Source: Burhinus oedicnemus (Eukaryota; Chordata; Aves; Charadriiformes; Burhinidae). From it: a stretch of 64,000 nt of DNA. The notes beneath the pieces were generated by a model, which was not told the DNA's origin, did no database searches, and saw only the letters and a program-made list of their open reading frames with translations. The stretch's first letter is position 1. The number at the start of each line of letters is the position of its first letter. The translations under genes were made by a program, and so were the position numbers. Where the stretch lies: the NCBI GenBank assembly GCA_008921705.1, contig VFFE01007869.1, forward strand, positions 5,266,972 to 5,330,971, written 5' to 3'. Shown here in pieces: positions 12,661 to 27,300 of this stretch.

Positions 12661-15600
12661 ACACATCCTGGGATCCTTATAGCTCTGCACCCAACTGCTA
12701 AGTTCTGCTAAACTTCATGTTTGCATGGGTATCTAAATGCTGCTGCTGAAAATGGTCAATATTTTTTTATTTAGTTTTACATTTAAAGAGTAAAACATTA
12801 CAAAATGCATGTGAATTTAGCATCCAGCATTAGAGCAGTATATATTTGACGGTGTTTGGAAAACTGTCCATATCTCAAGTTCAGAACAAAATCTAAATCC
12901 AAGGGGGTTTTGTGCAGGCAAATAGCAAGAGCACTGGCCAGGACGAGCTGGGTTTTGTAAAAACAATGCTTGACAAACTTTACCGTTTGAATCCGCTTAT
13001 GTTAGAAGATAGACCGTAGTACTTCTTTAACTATCACATCAAGTACTGTATCATTTCAAGTTGAAGTCATGCACATCCTGTCAAATCCCTATGCACCATG
13101 AGCTGCATTCATAATAAATATTTTAAACGTTGCATTTTGGGCAAGCATTTTTTTCATTTCTTACAAAACTACCTTCTGAAAGGCTTCCTCCTCTGTCAGA
13201 ACCCTGGCGTTTTCTGTGCTGACAGTTACGCAGACTGAAGCACGGCCACCATCCCCAGACCGCCAGGTAAACTCACCCTCTTGGCTCCTTGACAAGCTAT
13301 CCCAGCAGCCAGGATAGCCAGCTGGCCTCTGACTCTGGGAGAGTCTGACCTCTGAACTGTGGGTTTGGGAAACTCTCGGATATTGGCTCAAAACTGTGAG
13401 GGAAGCAACCAGGAAACCTCGCAGCTTGTGCCTTAAGCTGCCTTGTGTCTCTTCAGGGTCGCTGCCTCTCTGCAGCGACGAGGGCGGTGAAGCTGCTGCA
13501 TGCTGTCTCGAAGCACTTGCGCCAGCTCAAAGTGCTCTGCAGTAGCAGCAGAACACGCTTTCAAATATCCTCTGTTACTGGATGTACTGATAGAACATTG
13601 AAGTGTGTGGATACCTTTTGCAAAACTCTTCTCTTGGAATAGATCGGTCCTGAGTTACTCTTGGTTCAAAAAAAGAAAACTGAATCAGCTTAAAAGGAAT
13701 TCCTGCAGTGTGTCTGCATTTAGAGTTTGTCCGAGTTAACTGGTAGCACTACTGTAGCATCAGGCTACACTCCCACAAAAAGTGACCTGTATCCATGCGC
13801 TACCCCTTTGCTTCAAGCAGAGCAATCCCCACAGGGGGTTTTACCTGCTTCTGCCTGTACCACACACGTGTGCAGTGACACCAGCACTGGCTGCTGTTAA
13901 CAGCAACAGCAGATACTGCACAGGTCTGTACAGAGCTCGTTCTAGGCATTCATGCATTGTCTTCCCCTCCTGCTTATCATAAAGCCTCAGTCTTTTTGCA
14001 TTTATGCAAGGAAAATGAATATTCAGGGACCATCAGATAATGACAGAACTACCTAGCTATTTGTAAGATATCTTGGAACCAACGGAGTTAATGTGCATTT
14101 CAAGTAAAGCAGTAATCAAAAAAATCCCTCCCATTTTATGGTACAGTGTCGCTATGCATCCCACCCACTCCTTTACCTCAGCCTGCTTGGTATCTGAGTC
14201 GTCTTCAAAACTCCAGCAAGCCAGTTCCCATAACCAGGTTTTCTGAGAAATTACTGGAAAAGGCAGGAGAACTGCTTCCTAGGGCTGAATTCCACTCTTG
14301 CTTGACTAAGGCTTGTACAATGAGCAGTAACGAGAGAAAGGAGAGCTCTTTTGGGAGAGCCTGCCCACATCTAACTGCTGTTATCTGAATGGAGTTTTCC
14401 AGCAGCATTAAGGAACAGGTGGCAGAAACTTCAGCTGCTTGCCTTCGGAGCAGTGCAAAGCCATGCAACAACACTGATCTACCTTAACAGACATAAATAC
14501 ACATATAATTTAAACACACACGTGTAAATATGATTATATGTAATGTAATACTAATTTCACCTAAGACAGTATAATATATTTAATAAACAATACTAAACAC
14601 TAAACAAACTTCCAAGTACAAATCTATCTTTATCCTTGAAGTTGACCTTATCGTTATCACAGACTGCAGGTGTTTAATATGCAAGCTTCCTAATTCTTCT
14701 TTGAAAAGCTATCAGAGGAATAGTGTGCTATAATGATTTATTTAGTCCCTCAAGTCCTTCACGTATGCGAGCCAATGGAAGACGGAATAGAAGATTCCAT
14801 ATTATGAATGGACTAAATCAAATGTAAATTGACTTTACAAGATTTAAAAAAAACCCAAACCACCACAAAAATTTAATTTTAATCAAAGTCATTATGATTT
14901 CCTAAATGCAATGTCTGGAAGCCTGTGTTTAAATGCTGCCTAGCTCTGCTGTCTTGTAAAAGCTTCCACTGTTTATGGAGTATCCACTTAAGAACAGCAT
15001 TAGCTTAGTTTTGTAACCAACAGAATTTGAATTTTCATGCTTTCACGTTAGTGGAAGCGAGCATTTTAGAGAGCTTCTGCTCTGAAACCAAACCAGAGGA
15101 TTATGATTTTGTAGTTACTTACTCCAAGCTGTTTCTCAATGGGTTCCTGCTATATGTTAAGAAAGCCAGGTTTGTTCAGAAAAGCTTCGTATGGTCATGT
15201 GTGTGCAATGACATCAGGAACTAAAGGGGAGATCCCCACTTTGGTTTGGGTTTGATCGGAGGGAACACAAGCACTGCGGAGCGTTTAGCTTTGCTGCTTT
15301 CCAGTGCTTCTTTGGCAGACAGTGTGTGCAGGTGCTTTGAAAGGCATACGCAGGTGACAAGCAAAGAATATTCCAAATTTTGGGTTATACTGCCTTTATG
15401 TTAAAAGACTCTGGAAACATAACAAAAATAGCAACATACTTTTTTTTCCATTCCAGTTATTGCTTGATTTACAAATCCTACAATCTGCAATTCAGCCCAG
15501 ATGTCTTGTCCTTCTCAGAAAAAGTGTTTCATGTAGATGGTTCATGGTAAAAACATTGGTATTTTAAGAAAGATGTGCTCTCTCTGATTCTCTGTTACAC

Positions 15601-18600
15601 ACAGGGATTATTATCAACAGTAAAAAGCTTTCATCTAGAATCCAGAAACAAATTGTGTAATTCTCTTATTGACTCAAAAGGGGTAAAAAAGTCAAGGAGA
15701 ACAGAGTGGCTGTTAGATTATAATGGTGTGGTATTTACAACACTATAAAAAATTTGGAGGAATATAAACTAACCTGTTCTTGTAGTGGACAGAGAAAAAG
15801 AATGATTATGGATGTAGATGCCCACCTTGCAAAGGGACCGATGATTTTAAAGGCTTCAGTTAAGGCCCAAAGCAAAGATGTTAGCAGATTTGACTTACCA
15901 TATAATCACAAATAATTGTTTTTTAAAATATAGGTCAATATCTGAAGTGGTGTGATTCTAGGATGAATGTGTTTCTCATTAATGTTGCTGTAACAATAAA
16001 TTAAATTCAGGCAGAGTCATGCAATGGCTGGAAAGGAGGATTGTGTGTGTCAAGGCTGCGGTGGAGCTCAGCAGCCCTTCCTCTACCCCTAGGTAACTAT
16101 CTCTGGCTGGAAGTGCATTCTTTCAGAAGCTGAAAATGCAGATTATGCAGGTTCACCCAATGATTTCTGGCCTCTGAACAGAGACCGTTTTCCCTAATCC
16201 ACAGATTCTCTTCCACCAAAGACTGGTTTTTTCCTGGCAGATGTTGAACAGATGCTTTTTATTATAAACAGATGGGAAAGATTTTTCAATTACCAATTAT
16301 TCAAAGTGACAAAAAAGCCTGTTGCATAATGTAGAGACAATATTGAAATAATATTTATGCACATGCAAAAAAGAATATTAAAATAATATTATTAACCTGG
16401 ATAATATTAAAATTATCACTCTATTTATCATGTTTGAAATTTTATCCTATTCCAGTCTAATCCAAGTGGAGTACTGTGAGGAATGATGATACTCCCCACT
16501 GGGACACTACAGCCCCGCAGTGCAGTGGGGTCCTCGGTCTGCTCCGCTCCAGCGTCAGCCGGGAATGAAAATGACTCTTAGCTCTTTCACAAACTCCTGG
16601 CAGTACTGGAAAGTCAGAGAGGTTCAGTTTAGAAGCAGCATTGCTAAACATCAAGACAGCATGTACGGACTAAAACCGCAGCTCCTAAGTACCAGCTGAA
16701 TTTCTTACATCCCAGTATCCAACACTAGTGGTTCCGAGGAGAACAAAACCGTGACTTCACATGAAGACAACACATTGCTCTCTTCGTTTTATGGCAAACA
16801 ATGTAAAGGAGCAGGCAGCGTGCCATATTCGCCATCTGAACCTATCTGGAGTAGATTGGAGGTGCAGATCCCAAAGGGAGCAGCCCCCATTCCGATCTGC
16901 AAAGGCAGGTTCTTGCTGGAGGCTCTGTGAAGCAGCACAGCCAATAAATACACTCATTTTCAGCACTGTTGCCTACAGTAGTCAGTATGAATTACATCAA
17001 AAAAGTTTGAATTTATTTTAAAAAGCACTGACTTGAATACGAAGAAGAGAGAAGAACAGAGGAGAAAAGATCACAAAACAGTGAGAAAACGTCAGTCAAG
17101 AGGGAACTCCCAGTACCATGGCAAGCATAGCCGGTATACTCACAAGGTAACAGTGAAGGAAGCCAGAATTATCTAGTTAGAAAAATTCAAATGTTCTGTG
17201 TTCTCTTAACATTGTCTCTTTTGAACATTTTAAATATCATGATCATGTTGGTATAACATTAAATGAAGCCTTCGTTTACTCATTAACCTTGGTGGTGGAA
17301 TGGAGAAACAAAATGCAGTGTAACAAAAGCATCCACAGGGCCCCAGTCTAACGGCACTGGCCACTACTGCTGCACTGCGCCGATTCTATGGCGGCGTAAG
17401 GAAGGTGGGAACTGGGCTAGACAGAGTAAAATACAGTACTGCCCAGCAAGAAAATAAAACCTGGGCTTGGACAGAAGAGCAGAGTGGAGCTGCTGTGAGA
17501 GCGCTCACCCACAGAAGCAACTGCTGGTTGAAGCCCTGTAAGAGAACGTCCTTCAGACTGTGAAGTTGTTCAAGGGGGAAGCTTTTCTTTGGCACTCTGT
17601 TTAAACAGATGTGCTGCAGTATGTTTTTTTCTAGCAGTGGTGATACTTTAATTTTAACTACACCATCCCCGTATAGCTCAGTGATTTTATAAAGCTTATC
17701 TTACAGCACTGCCTTTTTCAAGCTTCTCCAGAGAAAATCTTCCATCATAGGAAATAACCCTCTGACCTTGATAACGCTTGGAGAAGGATAAGAACTAAAG
17801 CTTGTTCAGAAGCTAAATCAATAATAAGGAGTTAATTCTACTTTCAGCATTGCCATTATTGTCTCTGCTACTGTTTGGAGCATTTTGAAGAGGAAAAAAA
17901 GAGATGATACATTTCTCTGTAACCTCTTCACTACCACTCCTGTTAACATAATTCAAACATTTTAGTACTGTTGAAGCCCTTTAAGATTCTTACAGGCCTT
18001 GAAAATTCAGTGTATGTCCCCTCCCCCAATCACCAGTGGGAGCAAACTTAGAAAAGCTTCATGTAAGAGCAAAGGAAGATCATAGAAAGGGACTAATCGT
18101 TTGGTTCCCAACTATTTTGATCAATGCCTCCGGCAACTGTAATTGTTTGATTTTCAGCAGATTTCTTTTTCAAATATTAAAACAAGAACAGATTTTCCTC
18201 TTAATTCCTGTTTGATTGCAGAGGGAATTCGTGTGAAAGGATATTCCTGGATATTCAAATGAGCTGTTAGAAATGATGTCTCGTGAAGTGCTCAGAAAAC
18301 ATATAAACAATGTGCATTCTTTGGGATTCTTTGTCAGGGCAGATGCAACAATAGACCTTAGGAAACATGAGCAGATGTTATTCTGCACACTCTTCATTTC
18401 AGAGTCTTTAGAAATTCATGAGGTCTTTTGTAGGTTTTATGAATCTTCTAATAACAGTGCAGCTGTTCAATTCAGAACGGCAAAGATGTCCTCAGACGTT
18501 TACTTGAATCTGTGAACGTCGAAGGCAGCACTGGAATGGCCACTTTTTGCAGGTTTGCAAGATATTATCTCGAAAGGCCAGCCAGGTGGTGTCTGTGAAT

Positions 18601-20134
18601 GCTGTGTCTTTCTTTCCTCCCAGGATCTGGACAACTGCCATTTCAAGGCTAGCAATCCTTTGGTAATTCAAAGTGTCGCATTGCCTCCATCCCTGTTAAA
18701 TAGAGGTCTCAAAGACAGTTCAACTTTCTCTGAATATTCCCACTTTCTACATGGGCAGCACTATGATTATTTTCTGATTTTATGAAAAGAATCACTTAAG
18801 TTATCAACAATAGCACAGAAACTCATTTACTGCAACACACTTGTGCATTCTCATTATATTCTGGTCAGGCAAGACGCAAATCACATTGCAGATGGTTTCA
18901 CTGGAAAATGTGTATTTGATCAACAACAATTGCACTGTGCTGAACTTGATTTGATTTCTAAGAGCCAAGCTGTTTTACACTAACCCTCTTCTGACAGAGC
19001 TGCGATCCCTTCTGGATTGTGAATATCCAGATGGAATATTTAGGTCTTTGCTCATTCTCCATTTTTGTTGGCTCACCTTGCATTTACTTTAAATTCACTG
19101 ACAGTTTTATTTAGCTCTTTATATCTTCTGCTAATCTTGAAAAACGCTGCTTAATCTTACTCATGTAGCAACTCATGTAGTAATTGGATGGTTCACAGAA
19201 GAAAAAGATGTTTTAAATATTATGCTTGGCTACTCTCCAAAAGGTAGGACAGTGCAGCACAGGCTTCTGTCCTTGGTCTACTGTTGGAAAAATACACTTC
19301 AGTTGCCTTTAGTGTTCCCTGAATGTGGCAAATCACCTCCCTAAATGCAAAGCATCAGAGTGGTAATTGATCAAACACAGTAACCACTCAACAGAATTCC
19401 TTCAGTACATGGCAATTTAAGTTTACTTTAACAACAGTAATATTTATTTTACCAGAACATTTATAGTCTGCATTCAATATTTTTATTCCTCAAATTATAA
19501 CTAATCTGCTTTATGTATTAAGTATTGGCAGTAGTAATGTACAGACAAATACCACTAATAAGCGTTACCTGAATTGGATATTCCTGAGCACAGAAGAGAG
19601 CGACATGAAAGAAAAGATGTAATTCAGTTAATAGGAAGAGTTCCTTTTTAAAGAAAATTTCTGTGAGGTGAAGCAGACTTGAAATCACAGAGGCAGTTAG
19701 TTCTTCAGAAAATAAAATTGCAGACAACCAGAATTTCTTAAAGGAACCACTTTTACACAGCCTGTAGTTCAGAAACTCACTGCCAAAGGAAGTCATTGAA
19801 GCCAAGAACTGACAATCCTGAAGGATGCTTCTTACAAAGAAAATGTTTCTTTAACTACTGGTACCTTGATATCCTTCTTAACAATAACTAACTTCTAGGA
19901 AATAGCAACCCACTGTTTCATGGATTAAATAATTTTTTTAAATCAACAGTTCCCAAGCTGCAGACAGTTGGCTCCTCTTGGCCAATGGAGCTATGGTAAC
20001 GGCTCTGCAGCTGGTTTAAGTACCACTGTTAAACCAAAAGTTGTACGAACTTCTCAGGTCCATGTGGCTGTGCTGTTGGTTCACCAAAAGTGTTGCACCA
20101 TTAGTCCAAAAATTTACAATCACTGGCTCACAGA
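12661..20134. other. Long unique stretch, no gene or young transposon
   Basis: No CR1, LTR or gene was recognised in these 7.5 kb. Open frames are short (mostly 60 to 95 codons) and without known domains. AT-rich sub-blocks occur at 14500-14600 and 16330-16420. A small piece near 19735-19830 recalls the C-terminal or 3' region of an ancient CR1/L3-type LINE, but too weakly for a feature call. Confidence 0.5.
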
Positions 20135-20168
20135 TGAGAGAGAGACGAGACTAGACGAGACGAGATGA
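20135..20168. repeat. Short tandem repeat, (GACGA)n-like, imperfect
   Basis: Purine-rich units of the type GAGAC and GACGA are repeated with interruptions (GAGAGAGAGACGAGACTAG, then ACGAGACGAGATGAG). The tract is short, about 34 bases, but the pentanucleotide unit makes length polymorphism plausible. Confidence 0.65.
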
Positions 20169-23100
20169 GTAGAGAAGGCACACTGTCTTCAAACTGCCTC
20201 CTGAGTGTTTCTTACTCTTACATGTTTGGTGCCAGCCACCACTAGTCATAACTACTGGAAAGGATGGCTGTAAGCCCCATGATCTCCTTACATCATCCTT
20301 TTCAGTCACACAGTGGAATACGCAGTGCATACAAGTCTAGGCATGCACATGAAGTGCAGATAGTGCTGTATGAAAAGTTATCCTGCTTCCGTAATTTGCC
20401 TTCAAATGCAATGAGACAAAATTCAACCAGCTGTACATGTATTATTCTAACAAAGCAAATCGAAGTTCTTGTAAAATGCAGAAGCACTACAGACATACAA
20501 CACAGACAGAATTCAGACACAGGAGGCTTGGCATCTGCTTTGCAGATACTGTAATTAAAGAAATCTAGGTCTTCCACAAGAAACAAAAAAAACCCCCAAA
20601 ACAGCAATTAAAGCCATTAGAAAGATAACAAAAATTTTATGGCTTTAAGAAAAAACAAGGTTTTTCCTGTAAGCCTGGAAGATAAACAATAAAATACAAA
20701 GATGTTGCTATACCCAGTACTTACACAGTGCTCATCGTCAATGATAAGGGAAGTACGCTTTAAAACTTAGTACGTTTGTGATGATTTATTGCAAAAACCA
20801 AAATTAACCATATAAGTCACCGAGGAAAGCTTCTATGTGGTCCTTGTCAGTGCCTTCCTGTGTCTGCGGCTGAGAAGCAGTGCTCACGGATGGCCTGGCC
20901 CAAGGCAGGGCCTGGGATGATGCAGTGACTTACACTCGGTTTATTCAGGCTTAACCTGGGGAGTATGGAGTTTCCACACACTTACACTTTGCAGCAAAAA
21001 TGTTGATAATGGCAAAATTCTATGAAGTTCATAGGGTTTAGAGTAGTTAAGGCTTATTTCTGCCATGAAAGACAAAATGACAGTGCTCCACTTTAAATGA
21101 GAGCAGAATTAGCACTGTAATTACTTGTCTGCAGCAGCACTGAGGTATGCAGAAAGCATCAAACTTGGGATCGCGTTAACTTCTCCAAGGTAATCTCAAT
21201 TCAATACTGAGATGGACAGAGCTTAAGGATAAGAGTCTCACAGAACAACTCAAATAGTGGTTTGGCAGGTCTTGACAGAATTGTAATGTATAGACAAACA
21301 CACTGAGTATCAGTAAGTGAGAAATCTCATTATGTCTTTCCCTAGCAACCTTAATTTTTCTCATATTAAAAAAACAGGACAGCAGAGTGCAAAAAAGGAA
21401 GCAATAGTTCCTGTTCCTCCCCGTGAAGGAAGCTTGGAGAGCCTGTTGGTTATAAATAGAAGAAAGAAGTAGAACAACAGAAAGAGAGGACAAGCCAGGT
21501 GCTGATCAAAGAGCTTAACTGAGTTTGGGGGCTATCAGCGGGCAGATTCACATTCTTCCTTTCTCCCTGCTTCCGAGTTAGTCGAAGATGATTTCCACCC
21601 AGTTACACTGCAGTTGACTAAAGCAGCACTCTCCTACCTTGCTGTCCTGTGGTAGATAGTTCTTGTTGTACTGATTTATCAATTAAAAAAAAAAAAAGAA
21701 AAGATGCCCTGCAGGCAGGTCACTTATTTCAGGTCACAACTACCTGTGTGTCAGATAGCTTGGCAGCACACTACCTTCACTTTTTAACTTTGTACTATTT
21801 TAAAAGATCACTGTGAAGAGCTTATTAGAGATAGCAATGTCCCAACAAACACTGTAGCTACACTGATCTACGAGAAACGCACTTAAAGGAATGAAAGGAA
21901 ATCTGACAACAGACCCATCCTGCCCAGAAGAGCAAGCTCCCAGGTGGCATATTGGACTGTCTTAGTGGTGCTGCTGTCCAGCGGGGAACGGACTGAAATG
22001 CTACTATTTTGTTTCTCTGAATCCTGATGGAGACTAGCTGAAATGGTAACTATTCTGATTAACATTCACTTCATGATTACAGAATAAAAGAAAACATCTT
22101 TTCTTTCTCCTCTAAAGACAATGCCTGCTCATTAGAGTTTGTGATGTCCATATGTCCTCCAAACTCAGGCTGCATCATTGCATATGGAATTGCTGGTAAT
22201 AGCTTTTGTATCTAATTATTTGAAGGTGCTTAGGCTAACAAAGAAATTAGTTTGAAGAGACTGCTAGAGATACCAGACTGTGTCGCTGAGGTGGGAGATG
22301 AACAGCTGAGCAGGTCCCGTGTAGAGACTAGAAATTTGAGGAATGACGTTTCTGAGCTGCTTTTAAGACAGTGCAGCATATACTAACCCCTATGGACAGA
22401 GAACTAAATTCCATGGTACTCAAATATGGATGGAGAGCATAGTGTGTGACCTCGCCTCTGCTCACCCCTTTCAGTACGCATATGCATATGCAACCCCCTG
22501 ACCGCAGGGAAGCACAGGTCCTGAGGCAGGCTCAGCCCAGGGCAGGACACGGACTCCGACAGGACACCTCTCGGGGCAGCATCCCTCTCCTCTGCATTTA
22601 CTGACGGGTCCTTTCACTTCTTTTCATGAGGCGAATAGGCAGGCTATTTATGTATTTTTCATGCCTTGTATTAGTACCCGGCATACAATATTACTGTGTA
22701 TCGTACTACTGCAGTGAACTGGGTAACATCTAAGATTTTCCTCAAGAGCTCACATAGCATTTATGTTTAACTGAAGTTTACAAGCCCACTGTGCAAATAC
22801 CGTTACAGTACATACTGATGTGAAAGTTAAAAATATGTTTGTCTCATGAGAGGAAGACATGTTCAAAGATAAGTTAAAATACTGTCTTGTCCAATAGTGT
22901 TGGAAATAGCCTAGGTCAATAAATAAAAAAAAAAAACAACAAACCCAAACTTAGTTGATAATTGAGTGCAAAGCCATAGAAACAGTGAGAAACCTTGGAC
23001 AGCTTTTTAATTATTATTCTATATGGTTCTACTGGAAATAGTATTGCCCTTGAGAATGAAGAACTAATTCACAAACGGTTACCCTGGCACATCTACTATT

Positions 23101-24341
23101 GGAGCATTTGTTGGTCTGTGTTAATCCTTTTCAGTGAGAGAAAAAGATTTCCTTTTTACTTGCAAATTTTTATGTTTATTACTGGCCTCGCACATACAAC
23201 AATTAATTTCTACAGCTCTACACATTACGTGATGTGAACAAGACTCTAAACATGTCTGTTTCTTTCCACTTCTTCCCTTTGTTTTACTTACATTCTAAAT
23301 AAACAACTTTCAAAAATACTTGTAGGAATATTTTTTTAAAGTAAGTAATAAATGTTTTCCAAAATGCTTTCATATTTGGGCTGTACAGGGACACTGCTAA
23401 CAATCTGTACTTGCCACAAGGAACACAAAAATAAATTCTGCGAGGCACAGAAAATGAGGAGGAGGGAGATACTGTGAAGAGATAAGTAATGGTTTTCAGT
23501 GCTCAGAAATTTGTAACAGCTTTTGTGCCTCCTTCCTTTGTGTGCCACCACCACAGAACACTTTGCAGCACTTGAAGAGGACGAAGTAAATGTGTGGGCT
23601 TTCTTTTAAATCCCACATGTGAGGCAATGCTTCCAGAGGCAAATATGAACAGGGATGTAATTTCAGGGATGTTCCTCTCTGATTCCTTGCCACGACAAGC
23701 AGGCAGAGGAGAAACAAAAGCCACAGCTCAGGCCTGAGTTCCCATCCTTGACACCAGTTCCCAGGCCATGCTCTGGAGACGAGTGGTACAGAGCAGGCAG
23801 GTTGGTGAGGTGACAGCAAACTCTCCAGCTTTCTGTTAGAAAACTCAGTAACAAGCACCGCATCCCAGTTCTGCTGAATTATCCTTGTCCAGTGGAACAA
23901 ATACATCAAAAAATTCAGATCAGAACACCCATTCCCATTTCCAAGCTCATTATAACTTACCAGGTTACTGTTCTCCACTGTCTTCATTCAATTCAGAAAA
24001 GATCGTGTCTACATAAAGAGGTGTTCCAGTTTTCTAAGTAACAGGAATATCAGACATGATTCACTAGGTGGGCAAGATTTAACATGAATAGTGGTTGCAG
24101 TGAGCAGACTCATCAGCATCCTAGTTTCATTTACTCTTACAAATTGAAGGTACATCTCCTAAACCTTTCACTAACAGTAATATTAGACATAAAAATCTAA
24201 CCACAAAAATTTTTGGTAGCTTTGTAACGATTAGAGAATAAATACTAAAGACCACTGTAAACTTCAGGTTAACTTGGAAAGCTTATCTAGAGAGTCAGAA
24301 ATAAATTCTTACCCCTTTTAAGATCATGAGACTTTTGCCAC
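20169..24341. other. Unique sequence, no gene found
   Basis: No coding gene is supported. A minus-strand frame of 163 codons at 23496-23987 is the longest non-transposon frame of the window; its translation contains a leucine-rich patch (LWLLFLLCLLVVA) but no recognisable domain, and its length fits chance. A perfect 14-bp palindrome built of ATGCAT units lies at 22478-22491 beside a GC-rich block at 22440-22620. Poly-A runs occur near 21684-21700 and 22922-22940. Confidence 0.5.
22478..22491. other. Perfect 14-bp palindrome, GCATATGCATATGC
   Basis: The sequence equals its own reverse complement and contains two overlapping copies of the half-site ATGCATA. It sits at the left part of a GC-richer block. 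It could bind a POU- or homeodomain-type dimer or be a trivial (ATGC/AT)n repeat; the sequence alone cannot decide. Confidence 0.4.
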
Positions 24342-24364
24342 AAAGATAGAAAAGATAGAAAAGA
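24342..24364 (+). repeat. Short tandem repeat, AAAGATAG units
   Basis: Two and a half copies of an AAAGATAGA-type unit occur in tandem, followed by AAAAGACA. It is too short to be classed as a minisatellite, and probably neutral. Confidence 0.5.
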
Positions 24365-27300
24365 CATTGAAAGTAAAATTTCCATAGGTTTCAATGCAGC
24401 CAGGATCTCATATTGCACTCCGACTGCAATAAATCCAACCTGAACAGAAATAAAGACAAGGTTTAAAGCCTGAAGGAGTTTGAAGCTGTCAGCTGTCGTT
24501 TCAGCAGGCAGGTAGTCAACCTGATAGTTTTGGGCTACCCAGCAGAACTCAAGCTAAAGGAGACAGATATAAGTACGAGCAATTTTAAGAGATGCTTTTC
24601 AGTCAGTGCTGATGATGGGTATAATACCCATCCGAGTGGGCTACTTTAGACTGCAAGGAAAGGAAGTTGCGCAGATAAAACTGAAGTAATTAGTTTAAAA
24701 GATAGCAGAACCGTAATTACCACAGAAGTGGATCTATATCCAGATCAGGTGATCTTTCACTCAAAAGCTTTTAAAACTCCCTGTGAATTGTAACAGTTTG
24801 ACTTGAAGAGTCTAGATCTAGTGCATATCAAAGATACACTTTTTCAGTTTTCCTGGCTTTGAAGTTTAAGCAAACATTTGTGAGCCATTTTTACAGTCAA
24901 TAAGATATAAGGAACACAACCTCATGCACACACAGAAAACAAAAGAATAGCACAGAGCTCTGGAACTGGCAGACATATACACATAACTACATTTTTCCCA
25001 ATGCCATTAGGTTACTGAGATGTGCAAAGCATGACGCGGGGGGTCCAAAGCTAAGTAGGCAAGAGGCAAAGATGCCTTTGTGCAGGCAAACTGGATATGA
25101 ATTGTAATCCAGTCAAGGTGAGGACCATCTGCACTGAGGTCTTGCCTCCTTACTTCTGTGCTCTCTACTGATTCCCTGTAGCTTCCCCTTTACCTCTGCA
25201 GCACATCTCTATTAAAATCATCTTTAGGGGGCTTTCAGTAGATTATCATCACAGAACTGCTTAGCAAAGGAGAGGCTGTCTCATGAACCCGGCTTCAACA
25301 CTGAAATTACAGCGGTTGGGAATGCTGGAGTGACTGCGTTCCCTCTTCATCAGTTGGATTCTGATGAGACTGAGAACGATGAGGGATGGTGGGCAGAGCA
25401 GGTGCTCTTCTGCAGATCTACGCTTGCTCCCCACCTCGTTGGCCCTGATGTGGACCCATTCCTGCCTGTAACTGCTTCTTCCAGACTGTCCGGGAGTTAC
25501 ATGCTTAAAGAGAGAATGGCACTAGAGAAGCTGACTCCCCTTCTTCAAATACATTGGAAAACAACTCACAGACATTCCTGTCTAGATGTAGAATAGGACC
25601 CAGCCCATGATATTCCACTATGTATGTGCAATCCCTTGAATCTGCAACATAATCTGCAAGAAAATCTGAATGTAAACCAGTGAGAACAAAAAGCATCTCC
25701 AGGTGATAGGAGGAGACTATAAAAATAAAAAATAAAAATTGGTTGGCAGTGTTTCAGCTATAATATAAGCAGAGATTAATATAAACAAGAGGTTACACAT
25801 TAAGCCTCTAAACAAATTAAAAATGCTAGTAATCAATGAGAACACAACAAGCAGTAAGCTGTTCAGCCAATCTATTAGCAAAACAAGCACTAACCACCTT
25901 AGGCTCCTTTTAAAGTTATCAGAGCCTAATAAAAACAATCTACCAATTCTCAAGCCAATGAAAATGAACCAGCCAGTTGAAGCAGTTTAATCCCCTTTAG
26001 CTAAGGAAGGAGACACTAGCTAAAGCCCTAGTGCGCCGACTGCCCTATAATCCGTTCTCACCAAAGACAGACGATACCACTGCCTGCCCAAGGGAAGTGG
26101 AAGAAGAGAAAAGGGAAATTTGGAATGCTCAAAAATGCCTTTACTTACATTTTAAAAAACCAGGAAACATTACCTTTATGCTTCCAGTGCTATTTTTTTC
26201 TTCCTAAGAATGAAAACCTCAATACACTAATGAAAGGCCTTTGTAGTTTGTAGTTTTAAAGGGCTTTGTGCTGACTTTATTTCTGTGTAATAAGTACTGG
26301 CAAAGCTACTCTATAATTTTGATTAAAAAAAAATAATCTATAAATAGATAAGTGTGGTTGATGAAGCAAAACTGCATTTCCAGCATAGGCATACACACAA
26401 CCACAGAATAATAAAGAAACAAAAGACTTCATCCAGAACTTTCCAAAACATGTTGTCATTGTGCCTAGGGGCTTCAGCTGCTGGCTCACAGTCCTCTTCC
26501 CTATGCATTCAGCTTCAGAGAACTCCCCTCTCCAGTGCAGGAACCCAGCAATCAAACCCAGATTGACTGGTTTTTGGAATTAGCTTATTTTTATCATTCC
26601 CTTTCATTTCAGGCATTTCCCCCAGTAACAGACTCTACGTCTCTACAAGATGAGCCCCATAGGAAGGCCCTGTCCTTCCTGTGGTGGGCATAAAGTATCT
26701 GCCTTGGACATGCAGACACATCTGCTGTTCGACATGCTATTTTTAGATTCAGTGTATCTTGAGAAAATGCCTGAAGGATTCATCAGGGTGGCTTTTCATC
26801 TCTGATCAGCAGTGCTTCCACATCGGATAGAGCTGAAATGGGTATCCTCAGAGAGTAGGGCTCCATCCAGTGTCTGCTAGATGAGTTACTTAGATCTCTG
26901 CTTAAGTTTACGAATTACACCTCAGAGCCTTAAGCCTATGCTCCCACTCCAAAGGAGTGTCATACTCCTCAGTAACAGAACCAGCAGTAACTACTAATCA
27001 CTGGAACAGAAAAACAGTACAATTCTCAGCTGTTTTGTCTGGACAGGCAAAGATTCTGGGATCATTCCAGCCTTTCAGGACCTACTCTCCTGTCAGACGA
27101 GACTGGCAGAGATAGTATGATGGCTGTTAAGAGCAACAGCTCATGAGACATTTCCAAGATAAGCCTTTGAAAAATAAGACTATGGTGAAATTCTTGGGAT
27201 TGAATTGTTGGATTTTTTTTGCAAAAGACTCCTACTGAGCTTATCAGAACCAGGATGTCATCCTGTTGCTTTAAACCCGTGAGTTTAACAGTAAGGATGT

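Noticed and set aside
23496..23987. 163-codon minus-strand open frame with a hydrophobic stretch
   Set aside because: The translation matches no family I know, overlapping minus-strand frames of other phases cover the same bases, and the length fits chance.
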